Below, piece after piece: positions 13,630-21,303 of a stretch of DNA of 35,355 nucleotides (positions are counted from its first letter, which is position 1; the number at the start of each line of letters is the position of its first letter). Made by a program: the position numbers and the translations under genes. The stretch is from Parendozoicomonas sp. Alg238-R29 (GTDB lineage: Bacteria > Pseudomonadota > Gammaproteobacteria > Pseudomonadales > Endozoicomonadaceae). The stretch spans positions 1 to 35,355 of the forward strand of contig NZ_CAMZOG010000050.1 of the NCBI RefSeq assembly GCF_947331445.1, written 5' to 3'. The notes under the pieces are model-generated. The model saw only the letters and a list, made by a program, of their open reading frames with translations. It made no database searches and had not been told where the DNA came from.

Positions 13630-15500
13630 TAGTGAATAAACCCTTCTTCTCTCATGATTTGATCGCGAACCAGCCCCAGTATCTGGCCTGTTAGATTGAA
13701 CCCTGTATCATCGCCATTGTTACCCCAGAACCGATCATTAGCCGTGTCTTCAATAATTACGCAAGGATAAGTGGCCATAAGTTTGGCTTTCAAATCTTGG
13801 TTTGTTTTGAATTTAGCGTAAATAGCTTTGTACATTACGTGATGGCTGTTTCTGTGCCATTTAGCCGGATCAACCAAGTGATAGTAGGGGCCTCCCGGTT
13901 TCCCTGCATTGGACGCATCCCTACCCCACTGTGCCTGAAGAATTGCCTGCCGGGCTTGCTGAACCTGAACTGGGTTTGCATCATCCCTTAAAGCCAGAAC
14001 ATACTTCTGGTGCTGGAAATAGTGCTCCACACTCTTGTACGGATAACCATCAATCATTATAAATACCGGCTGTCTCTGGGGCATATGAACGTAGGTGTTG
14101 GTGAGATAGTGAGTGTCTTTATTAAAGCGTCGATCGTAGAAACGGACACAACCATTAGTCGACTGTATTTGGTTATTGTTTATCTTGCCTTGAAGTTGTG
14201 GGTGAGTTCCTTGGAGATTTAACATCCCAGTAACAACTTCATAGTTTGTTGGTTCTACATATGTTGGCCGTACTATGCCATCAGCGTGTTTGACCGGTAT
14301 GACATAACTTATATTTGGGCCATTAAAAGTCTGATTCCTGACCGGGGCAACTCTTTCTATCTGCTGGGGCTTGGGTTGTGGTTTCGGTGATGAATGTAAC
14401 GCCGGTGTTCGTTTTGATGGTGTAGACGGTGTTGCCGAAGTTGCAGTTGCTGCTGTCGGGGTTGCTACTGGTGTCGGTGCAGTCGCTGTTGCTGCTACCG
14501 GGGCTGCTAGTGTCGGTGCAGTCGCTGTCGCAGATGTCGGTGCTGGCGTTGACTTGTAGGCTGGGCACTTAACGCCAATAGCTTTACTCCATTCCGGGTT
14601 CGGCGGTAGATAGTTTGCCACTCGTCTTTGCTGGATAAAATCGTGAAGTGCCTTTACTTCAGGCATCTGGCATTCCTGCATAAACCTAAGCATCTGGCTG
14701 ATAAGCGGCTGATTATGGTTATTATCAGGGCACCCTGGGAACGGCAGCCATCGGAGGTATTTTTTGCTTTGGCTTTTATCTAGTATGAACTTGCCATCTT
14801 TGAGAGTAATCCCCCAGTGGTTCAACATCTGTTTGATCATCAGGTGAGTGTTTTGTCGTATTCCCGGATGTGTTTGTACAGCGTTCACCATTTCTGGGGT
14901 GAGTAGAGGAGCCTTTAAATGGTTGCGACTGATATGAGTCTTTGGGAAGTACCACTGAATAAAGTGGCGATTGTTCTCCAACTCTGATTCAGAGGCTTGT
15001 AGCATTTTTCGCAAGCTGAGTGGGCAACCAGTATCTTTAGGTTCTTGTCCAGAAATAAAGCCCAGCCATTGACGGCTTCTCTTCACCATGTGTTGCTTAT
15101 GGCGTTGTGTTTTTTTGGCTCTATGCCGTCTTGGGCGATGTCGGAAAGAATGGAGAGATGTGCCGCGACGAAAGCTGCGATGGGGGCGATGTTCTGAAAT
15201 GACTGTATGAGGTACCGGTTTTGCAATCATGTCCAGAAGGTTTTTGCTTTGATCTGTCGCTGGCTGTTGTTGGAGCTGCTCCAGTAACTGAGCTTGGTGC
15301 CTTTCGGCATGATATCTTTTGGCCTCTCTGTTGGTGCAGGTGTAGACCTTACCTCTTTTTCTCCAGACAATAAGGCCAGTGCTTGTTTCCAGGCGAGTCC
15401 CTTTCTTGCCCTGGCCGAGACGGTAATCCTCAGGATGCTGTTTGATATCTTTAATCAGGCGCCCTACTGGGTGCCCATGAATTCGCCGTGAAGCATCCAT
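13629..15500 (-). CDS. OGFr-domain/NADAR-domain fusion protein
   Basis: A 623-residue multidomain protein. Residues 1-75 are an unrecognised basic module. Residues 106-143 are extremely Arg/Lys/His-rich. Residues about 172-292 match the conserved domain of opioid growth factor receptor proteins (NNRHFIQWYFP, LTPEMVNAVQ, LNHWGITLKDG, then NHNQPLISQMLRFMQE). Residues 316-382 are an Ala/Thr/Pro linker with TATAPT-like repeats. Residues about 452-617 are a NADAR domain (VRFYDRRF, YKSVEHYFQHQKY, NDRFWGNNGDDTGFNLTG, LGLVRDQIM), a YbiA-like family linked to ADP-ribose or NAD metabolites. No signal peptide is present. It diverges from the SET-domain gene and shares its promoter region. A role inside a eukaryotic host or against phage is possible; neither is shown. 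Confidence 0.85.
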   Translation of the reverse strand: MDASRRIHGHPVGRLIKDIKQHPEDYRLGQGKKGTRLETSTGLIVWRKRGKVYTCTNREAKRYHAERHQAQLLEQLQQQPATDQSKNLLDMIAKPVPHTVISEHRPHRSFRRGTSLHSFRHRPRRHRAKKTQRHKQHMVKRSRQWLGFISGQEPKDTGCPLSLRKMLQASESELENNRHFIQWYFPKTHISRNHLKAPLLTPEMVNAVQTHPGIRQNTHLMIKQMLNHWGITLKDGKFILDKSQSKKYLRWLPFPGCPDNNHNQPLISQMLRFMQECQMPEVKALHDFIQQRRVANYLPPNPEWSKAIGVKCPAYKSTPAPTSATATAPTLAAPVAATATAPTPVATPTAATATSATPSTPSKRTPALHSSPKPQPKPQQIERVAPVRNQTFNGPNISYVIPVKHADGIVRPTYVEPTNYEVVTGMLNLQGTHPQLQGKINNNQIQSTNGCVRFYDRRFNKDTHYLTNTYVHMPQRQPVFIMIDGYPYKSVEHYFQHQKYVLALRDDANPVQVQQARQAILQAQWGRDASNAGKPGGPYYHLVDPAKWHRNSHHVMYKAIYAKFKTNQDLKAKLMATYPCVIIEDTANDRFWGNNGDDTGFNLTGQILGLVRDQIMREEGFIH

Positions 15501-15646
15501 AGTCCCTTACCCGCTATTCATATTTATCCTTATTTAATATAAATACGATAGTCTGTTAATCCTCTGACAAGGTGGTAAGCTGGACTAACAGTCGCAGGGA
15601 AGCAGTGGCTGATGATAACAATATTAAGGGATTGAGACGTTTAGCC
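15501..15646. promoter_or_regulatory. Shared divergent promoter region, OGFr-NADAR and SET genes
   Basis: This is a very AT-rich stretch (about 15513-15560, including ATTTAATATAAATACGATA) between the two divergent eukaryote-like genes, ending before the SET gene start. Both genes must be transcribed from here, so they may be co-regulated. Exact -35 and -10 boxes are ambiguous. Confidence 0.45.
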
Positions 15647-16375
15647 ATGAGTGATACCGATATCGGCCATCAGTCGGCCGGGCAACTATCTGGTGAAGCC
15701 GTTCAAGGGGCTTCTGATCAAGACAAAATCGCCAGCCTGCAGAGTGAAGTATCTGAATTGCGAGCTCGTCTGGCCAATTATGAATTTCATCTGGAAGACG
15801 GGCAAAGCGGTATTGAAGGCGCTGGTACCGGACTGTTTACTCACAGCTTTATTCCAACGGGCCGGGTCGTGGGTGAATATACCGGGGTAAAATCCTACCG
15901 CCTGCTGGTTCCGGCAACTGGCCGTTATATTATGTGGCAGAAAGATGATCAGGGAATGCCTCATTTCCTGAATCAGGACACTTATATTCTTTGGCTGGTG
16001 GATGAAGATGAAGACGACGATATCCCTTGGTGCGGGGAATATCCGGATCTCGAAATGGGAATAGATGGGGCTGATAATGAAAGCCCCATGCGTTTTGCCA
16101 ATAGTAATGATGATCCCAATCTGGAAATGTTTGTGACCGAAGATCATCACGTCATGGCTATTTCTCTCAGGGATATTGAACCAGGTGAAGAGCTGTTCTG
16201 GGATTATCACCCCGGCAGAGATAAAGATTTTGCGGTGAATCCAGACCATATTGAAACTGATTTGGAAAAGTTTGTGACCGTCGATGCCAATGGCTGGGTT
16301 CGGTTGACGGAGCAGGCTTTACAGATTCCTCAAAAACGGGGTGGGAAAAAACGTAAAAAGCACCGTAAAAAATAA
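15647..16375 (+). CDS. SET-domain protein, putative protein lysine methyltransferase
   Basis: A 242-residue SET-domain protein. Residues 26-45 form a short coiled coil. The SET domain runs from about 47 to 187: the SAM-site loop GIEGAGTGLFTHSFIPTGRV, then EYTG, the pseudoknot motif RFANSNDDPN (149-158, matching the RFxNHSxxPN pattern) and GEELFWDY ending at the conserved Tyr187. An acidic run (DEDEDDD) interrupts the middle. The tail 229-242 is almost all Lys/Arg/Gly/His and looks like a nuclear localisation or nucleic-acid-binding signal. Upstream in-frame GTGs at 15605 (AGGGA four bases before) or 15572 could extend the N-terminus. SET enzymes methylate lysines, often on histones; bacterial examples include host-targeted effectors. 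Confidence 0.85.
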   Translation: MSDTDIGHQSAGQLSGEAVQGASDQDKIASLQSEVSELRARLANYEFHLEDGQSGIEGAGTGLFTHSFIPTGRVVGEYTGVKSYRLLVPATGRYIMWQKDDQGMPHFLNQDTYILWLVDEDEDDDIPWCGEYPDLEMGIDGADNESPMRFANSNDDPNLEMFVTEDHHVMAISLRDIEPGEELFWDYHPGRDKDFAVNPDHIETDLEKFVTVDANGWVRLTEQALQIPQKRGGKKRKKHRKK

Positions 16376-16396
16376 CGTTCTTCTGAATCTTCTTGC

Positions 16397-16415
16397 GGCC
16401 CGGTTTTACCGGGCC
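16397..16415 (+). terminator. GC hairpin after SET gene, weak terminator
   Basis: GGCCCGG and CCGGGCC pair around a five-base loop 22 bases after the SET stop codon. No T-run follows, so intrinsic termination is doubtful. Confidence 0.3.
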
Positions 16416-16598
16416 GTGCTATATGCCAATTCTATCCATTCCAGCCGCATCTGCTGTCCATACTTGCAAGTCGTTAGTATGTGGAGTGGCCCCGGGATAA
16501 AACCAACGTGTAGTTCGATAAAATACAATCCTCTCCTCCTCAGGAAGAAGAAAGTGTAGGCGTAAAATCTGTAGCTGGTTTTCAGGGGGTAGCTGTAG

Positions 16599-17852
16599 TC
16601 AGGAGAATAGGAGACTGAGGCAGGACACGACTACACCGAATGCCAAAGTGGGCCAGAATAACCAGCCACCGGGAAGGCGAGTAAGGGTTCTATTCTGGCG
16701 CAACTTGCTGAGAATCATGGTCGGCAGAAGAATAGCCAGAACAGCAAGAGCCAAAGCTGCGTAACTGAGTGCTATAACAAAGGCGTCGGGGATCAGCAGG
16801 GCGATAGCCAGCGGCGGCAGGTAAACAAGGAAAGCTGTTTTCAGTCGAGAGCTGGAAGCGGTTGCTGAGTGCACAAAATCAAAAAGGCCAAGGGCTACTC
16901 CAAGAAAAGAAGTAATCAGTGCCAGATCAGTAAAAATATGCAGCGCCGTTGTCAGGCATGAACTCTTATTGTGTGAGAGCGCTTGAACCAGTTCTGATAC
17001 AGATCCGTTTTCAGAAATGCTGGCCAAAGTGGAATCATTCAATTGCCCTAGAGCTATAGCCAGCCAGATCAAGTAAATCAGCAGTGGTAAAAAACTGCCC
17101 AACAGGAATATTTTTCTCAGTAATTTTTTTCTTGGGCCAACATAAGCAATCAGGCTGGGAATGCTACCGTGGTAACCGAAAGAGGTAAAAATGACCGGTA
17201 GGATCACAAACCCCTGCCAGGGCGAGTTGGGTAGTGATTGCAGTTTTTGAAAAGAAGTTCCCGGAGACAGAAAGACCAAAGCAACCAAAAAAGCCAGAAG
17301 CATGAACAGGAACAGCAGGCGGTTGCAGATATCCACATAGCGTATTCCCGCTGCAGCCATGGTGCCGAAAATCAGGGCAAACAACACTATGCCAAGTTGG
17401 TTCTCAGGAATGCTATCGGGAGCAATAAAGGAGATATATTGGCTTAACTGAGCTCCGCCACCGGCAATATAAGCAGCCAGTAAAGCGTAAAACAGAAACA
17501 ACATGGCTGATACCGCTATCAGGCGTCCTGCTCCTCCCAGTGTTTCTGTTGCCATAACAAACAGGCTGCAACCCGGCTTAATGGCTAGATTGGCCTCCAG
17601 GGTGAACAATGCTGCGATAGCCATCAGCCCCCATGTCAGCAACATCAACAAAGCCATTAAACCAAAGCCCAGACCGTGGGAAATAATAGGCAAAGCCAAC
17701 ATGCCGGCACCAATGGTGGTTCCGGCAACAATCAGGGTGGCACCGATAGGAGGGGATGGTTTCAACATATACAACAGCATAGAGAAGAAAGCCTGTGCTG
17801 GTGGAGATAAATCGTAGATAGGTGGGAATTCCTTTCCTATCCTGTTGAACAT
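16599..17852 (-). CDS. Aromatic amino acid permease, HAAAP family
   Basis: A 417-residue transporter of the hydroxy/aromatic amino acid permease family (TyrP, Mtr, TnaB, SdaC relatives). The family hallmark IVAGTTIGAGMLALP lies near residues 42-57 and begins the first of about 11 hydrophobic helices. The motif GFVILPVIFTSFGYHGSIPSL in the middle also fits. These proteins import Tyr, Trp or Ser by proton symport. The start is uncertain: the ATG at 17852 has no clear Shine-Dalgarno, and an ATG at 17768 gives an N-terminus (MLKPSPPIGAT) closer to the family norm. The gene is flanked by accessory genes and has no evident operon partner. Confidence 0.88.
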   Translation of the reverse strand: MFNRIGKEFPPIYDLSPPAQAFFSMLLYMLKPSPPIGATLIVAGTTIGAGMLALPIISHGLGFGLMALLMLLTWGLMAIAALFTLEANLAIKPGCSLFVMATETLGGAGRLIAVSAMLFLFYALLAAYIAGGGAQLSQYISFIAPDSIPENQLGIVLFALIFGTMAAAGIRYVDICNRLLFLFMLLAFLVALVFLSPGTSFQKLQSLPNSPWQGFVILPVIFTSFGYHGSIPSLIAYVGPRKKLLRKIFLLGSFLPLLIYLIWLAIALGQLNDSTLASISENGSVSELVQALSHNKSSCLTTALHIFTDLALITSFLGVALGLFDFVHSATASSSRLKTAFLVYLPPLAIALLIPDAFVIALSYAALALAVLAILLPTMILSKLRQNRTLTRLPGGWLFWPTLAFGVVVSCLSLLFS

Positions 17853-17879
17853 CACGGATTGAATATTCAGGCTTATCCT

Positions 17880-18066
17880 ATGATCGAAAGGATTCGACTT
17901 TTCATTGCCGCTGTATTTCTGGGTTTTGGCTCACTTCTAAGCAGCATTGCCCCGGCAGAAGAGATTAAACGCCTCCCTGGTACACCCTACCACTGCAGCC
18001 CACAAGATTATTGCCCGTAAGGTCTGTGAACTGATGAAGGCTAACGGTTATAGCTGTGGTCAATAA
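17880..18066 (+). pseudogene. Small secreted peptide gene or frameshifted remnant
   Basis: An ATG at 17880 opens a 46-codon frame ending at 18020. It has a clear signal peptide (MIERIRLFIAAVFLGFGSLL, then SSIAPAEE) and a short Cys-containing end. In the +1 frame the sequence continues sensibly to a stop at 18064-18066 (AAHKIIARKVCELMKANG, then YSCGQ), suggesting one single-base change split a secreted protein of about 60 residues with a Cys pair. No ribosome binding site stands out. It could equally be an intact 46-residue secreted peptide. No family was recognised. Confidence 0.35.
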
Positions 18067-18071
18067 ATTTA

Positions 18072-18740
18072 TTATGTTGGAGGCGTTTCGCCAATAATGA
18101 TGGCTGGCCCCAGTACCTTGGGGCCGGTCCCCAGAAACTGGATTTCGATCACCGCCAGCACCCGCGCCAGAATTTCCCGAATCTGATTGCTGAAATCAGT
18201 TAACAGAAGCTCCCCTTTGGCATTAAAGGCTATGGCATTAATATTGTTTTGATGAGCAATAAAAAGGGCTCTCTCGTTCTGGAACTTCTGGGAGATAATG
18301 GTGAAAGAAGTCTGCCCGAAAACATCCCTTGCCCTAAGGATGGAATCAAGGGTGCGAAAACCAGCGTAATCCCGATAAATTACCGATGGTGGGATGCCCA
18401 GTCTGATCAGGTCTCGGCGCATTCTGGTGGGTTCATCATACCAGCGGGTTCCGTTATCACCGCTTACTAAAACATAATTGATACGCTTTTCTTTCACCAG
18501 CTGGGCAACAGCTTCCATTCTGCGCCGGTAGTGGCCATTGGGTTTTCCCTGAGAGGTGTAACGACTGGTTCCCAGAACAACACCAACGTTGTTGATCGGA
18601 AGATCATCGGGGGAATCATAAATATAAGGAGCGGCTTGACGGGCAACCAGCTGGTAACAGAACACAATACCGACACAGGTTGCTGCTATTAGCAGACCTG
18701 CCGTGATAAGTGTTTGTTTACGGTAAAGCCAGCCGGGCAT
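18072..18740 (-). CDS. sanA: SanA-like DUF218 envelope protein
   Basis: A 222-residue protein strongly resembling E. coli SanA. It has an N-terminal transmembrane helix (about 10-32), then PYIYDSPDDLPINNVGVVLG, GHYRRRMEAVAQL, YVLVSGDNGTRWYDEPTRM and the hallmark DYAGFRTLDSILRARDVFG, with SQKFQNERALFIA further on. SanA is a single-pass inner membrane protein needed for normal envelope barrier function, first seen as vancomycin resistance at high temperature. Its enzymatic activity is not established. The gene stands alone; its TAA is followed at once by a second TAA (18069-18071 complement). Confidence 0.9.
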   Translation of the reverse strand: MPGWLYRKQTLITAGLLIAATCVGIVFCYQLVARQAAPYIYDSPDDLPINNVGVVLGTSRYTSQGKPNGHYRRRMEAVAQLVKEKRINYVLVSGDNGTRWYDEPTRMRRDLIRLGIPPSVIYRDYAGFRTLDSILRARDVFGQTSFTIISQKFQNERALFIAHQNNINAIAFNAKGELLLTDFSNQIREILARVLAVIEIQFLGTGPKVLGPAIIIGETPPT

Positions 18741-18834
18741 ACCTATCTCTGATCTTGTGAAAGCAATACCTAGCCTACCGTTGAGAGCTGTGATTAGTAA
18801 AGTTGCGATATGTCACAGTTTGAACCTTCCTGTG

Positions 18835-18867
18835 CAAAACTGCCCTGATAACTTTAGGGCAGTTTTG
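18835..18867 (+). terminator. Perfect 12-bp hairpin
   Basis: CAAAACTGCCCT (18835-18846) pairs with AGGGCAGTTTTG (18856-18867). The A/T flanks within the stem resemble a bidirectional terminator. No + gene ends just before it, so it may be left over from a lost gene. Confidence 0.55.
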
Positions 18868-19023
18868 TAAAAGACTCCCCCCAGCAATTTCGCACACTTT
18901 CACATACCCAACAGTCTGGTATTGGTCAACGATCTTCATAGCCTCAATGGCCGGAAAGAGCTGGAATTCGTTCCTCTATTTTCTTCACGCGACGCCGAAA
19001 CAGCGTGACAAAGCGCACTACAA

Positions 19024-19838
19024 TTGCACTGCTGATTCCTGGATGGCCGTGACACACCTCCCCGCAGCGCCAAAGCATCTTTGGATAAAACTGATGCTCT
19101 GTTGCAAAAGCTGAACGCCGGTCGTGTTGCTGTAAGTATTCGGTGATCCCATAGTTTCCCACATAGACATCCTGTGACGACTATATTGTCCTCATGGCAT
19201 TACCACCTTCACTTTCTGTTAAGAAGACTCCTTTTTCTCAAGTTCAAATCACCATGAGTAAGGAGGAGTTAATTGCTCTGAAATGTCAGATTGCAGCGCT
19301 GGGAGCGCGAGGAAGAAGCCCTGAACCTGATGACTGCTGGCGAATGCGCACACACTGCTACAACTGCAGTAGAAGATCTGGAAGCGGTTTACAGCCGTGA
19401 TGAGAATGATGAGTTTGTCAAAGCAACCTGTATCGTACCGGAAGGTAAATCACCAGCGGTAATGAGCGATGGCGACGCGGTTGTCTTTATGAACTTCCGT
19501 ACTGACCGTGCTCGCCAGCTGTCCCGCGTATTTGCTGCTGATGCCTTCAACGGCTTTACCTGCAAGCAACGCCCTGCTCCGGCCGGTTTTGTTATGCTGA
19601 CCCGTTACGCTGAAAGTATTCCTGCTCCCTGCGCTTTCCCGCCTGCCACACTGCTTAACACCATGGGCGAATATATGGCAAGCTGGGCAAAACCCTACTG
19701 CGTATTGCAGAGACCGAGAGGTATGCTCACATCACCTTTTTCTTCAGTGGTGGCCAACTGCCGGATATTAATCCGACCCTGCTGTCTCTGGTGGAATTAG
19801 AACAGCCGGAAGAGATGACTGGTCACAGCCTGATCTGA
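19024..19838 (+). pseudogene. gpmI: Decayed gpmI (2,3-bisphosphoglycerate-independent phosphoglycerate mutase)
   Basis: Pieces of the family appear in order but in different frames. The N-terminal ALLI-GW region is at 19027-19050 with a stop after it. A GRVAVS fragment lies near 19120-19140. The block LQRWEREEEALNLMTAGE continues through DENDEFVKATCIV, DGDAVVFMNFRTDRARQL, FVMLTRYAESIPAPCAFPP and NTMGEYMAS (19283-19683). A frameshift then leads to [20 protein letters not shown]. This fuses directly to the C-terminal end [26 protein letters not shown] and a TGA at 19836. About 200 residues between FFFSGG and the C-terminus are missing, as is most of the N-terminal half. The enzyme cannot be made from this copy; an intact glycolytic mutase must exist elsewhere. 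Confidence 0.88.
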
Positions 19839-19860
19839 TCAGTGACCTGGCCCGCCATCA

Positions 19861-19890
19861 AGGTAGTGGCCGACCTGCTGGCCACTACCT
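19861..19890 (-). terminator. Perfect 11-bp hairpin at methyltransferase 3' end
   Basis: AGGTAGTGGCC (19861-19871) pairs with GGCCACTACCT (19880-19890) around an eight-base loop. It touches the minus-strand stop codon (19890-19892). Neither side has a T-run, so it may protect the 3' end or act with other factors. Confidence 0.4.
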
Positions 19891-21134
19891 TACACCCAAC
19901 TATTAATCTTTATAACCTCGATAACACAGGACCTTCCACTCGCAGGCATGGTTAACACCAGTGTATCCAAATCATTAGATAATTTTTGGTATGTTACTTT
20001 ATGCCCATTGTCCCTTGCATATTGATTCAGTGTTACTTGGGAAACCCAGAAAATTGGTTTGTCCCGAGGCCAGTGTTGCAATGCATTTACAACTTCCGGC
20101 ACTGGTGAAGTGACAAGAAGAATATCGTGATCACATGAATATCGTTTGATACTTTCAACGGCATCACTCATCTCAACATGGTGAGCTGTAGCGATAGAGA
20201 TATACCCCTTTCCCAATTCCTCAGATATTTGACCTTCAACGGTTGTCACTGGTCTGGTGAAAGCACATTGTTCCTTATCTTGAGGTACTTCCTCTGGAAT
20301 TCTTTGCTCAGATTGTGCCTGAGGAACAATTTCCTCTCTCTCAACCATGTCCTTGACCATAGATATTAATGCCTCTTTTGAATCAGTGGCTTTTACGGAA
20401 ACTGCTGAAATATTCTTTTGTGTATTACCACGGTGAGCTAGAGCTGAAGCCCACCATCCAGTACCAGCCCCAATTTCAAGAATTTGACAGAAATTTTTTG
20501 TTCTCAACCATTTTCTTATATAAGTTCCTATAGATTTATTTACAGGAGTAAAAAACTGAGAAGAACAAATATATTTGACAAACAATCCCGCTAACTGCGC
20601 CTTGTTTTGCACCTTTTTCAGTTGACTTTGATCTTTAGGGTTGAAAGGAGCGGTAGTGTATGTCCATCCCTCCGCTCCAAAACCCAGATAACATCGGATT
20701 AATCTAAAGTCAGGTAGTTCATCTGGAACCTTAAAGAAGAATAACTGGTCAAACATACTTCCCAGCCTGCTAAACTGTTCTTTCTCTTCTGAACTTGAAG
20801 AGTTCCCTGCCATGTTCCTGCACAACTTAACGAGAAGTGATTTTTCCTGATCGACAGAAGGAGCTTCTCCTAGCGAAAATAACTGTTGTTCCTCAAGAGA
20901 AAGAGATGAAAGGGGAATTATGGTTTCTTTCTCTTCCCTGACTCGCCTGTTTGGCAGAGCAGTGTCCGGTGTAGCAAATGCTCCTCCTTTTTCTGCCACT
21001 CTAGGAAGATGCTGCCCTGCAATTCTAACTGCCCCAGCCTCGTGCTGTTTACTCTTCGTTCTTTGAACCCAATCATGATTACGGTTTGAACCGCCTGAAT
21101 CTGCTACCCCTTTTGTAGATAATGGTGAAGCCAC
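19890..21134 (-). CDS. Orphan SAM-dependent methyltransferase-like protein
   Basis: A 414-residue protein. Residues 1-75 are polar and probably disordered. Residues 76-210 are helical with no recognised family. Residues 218-231 (ILEIGAGTGWWASA) are a clear motif I of class I SAM-dependent methyltransferases, followed by strands VSVKATDSKEAL and later DILLVTSPVPEVVNALQHW with a Rossmann-like pattern; an insertion near 268-305 is rich in Glu, Gln and Pro. The rest does not let me assign a substrate. The coding sequence looks AT-richer than neighbouring housekeeping genes, and it lies beside a dead gpmI copy, which suggests acquired DNA. An effector or modification enzyme is possible; no secretion signal is recognisable. 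Confidence 0.65.
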   Translation of the reverse strand: MASPLSTKGVADSGGSNRNHDWVQRTKSKQHEAGAVRIAGQHLPRVAEKGGAFATPDTALPNRRVREEKETIIPLSSLSLEEQQLFSLGEAPSVDQEKSLLVKLCRNMAGNSSSSEEKEQFSRLGSMFDQLFFFKVPDELPDFRLIRCYLGFGAEGWTYTTAPFNPKDQSQLKKVQNKAQLAGLFVKYICSSQFFTPVNKSIGTYIRKWLRTKNFCQILEIGAGTGWWASALAHRGNTQKNISAVSVKATDSKEALISMVKDMVEREEIVPQAQSEQRIPEEVPQDKEQCAFTRPVTTVEGQISEELGKGYISIATAHHVEMSDAVESIKRYSCDHDILLVTSPVPEVVNALQHWPRDKPIFWVSQVTLNQYARDNGHKVTYQKLSNDLDTLVLTMPASGRSCVIEVIKINSWV

Positions 21135-21254
21135 AATAACCTCCTAAAAAATGTTTTGGAGTAAATTCTGACTTAATATCCCAACAAAGATTCCCTGCTG
21201 GGTACTCCTCTTGACCTCTTTGTTAGTTCAACAAAGAACTTCTTACCAATGTTT

Positions 21255-21303
21255 AACGTCACCAATATTTAACGTCACCAATATTTAACGTCACAAAAAT
21301 TTA
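21255..21303 (-). repeat. 16-bp x 3.6 tandem repeat starting at a stop codon
   Basis: Read on the minus strand from 21303, the units are TAAATTTTTGTGACGT, TAAATATTGGTGACGT, TAAATATTGGTGACGT and a partial TAAACATTGGT that continues to about 21245. The first TAA is the stop codon of the lipoprotein gene. TAA recurs with first bases at 21287, 21271 and 21255, covering all three frames. Confidence 0.9.

Noticed and set aside
14371-14559. Val/Ala/Gly-rich + frame opposite the OGFr-NADAR linker
   Set aside because: It is the antisense shadow of the Ala/Thr/Pro repeat linker.
16341-16559. 72-codon + frame after the SET gene
   Set aside because: It overlaps the SET 3' end in another frame, with no family match or ribosome binding site.
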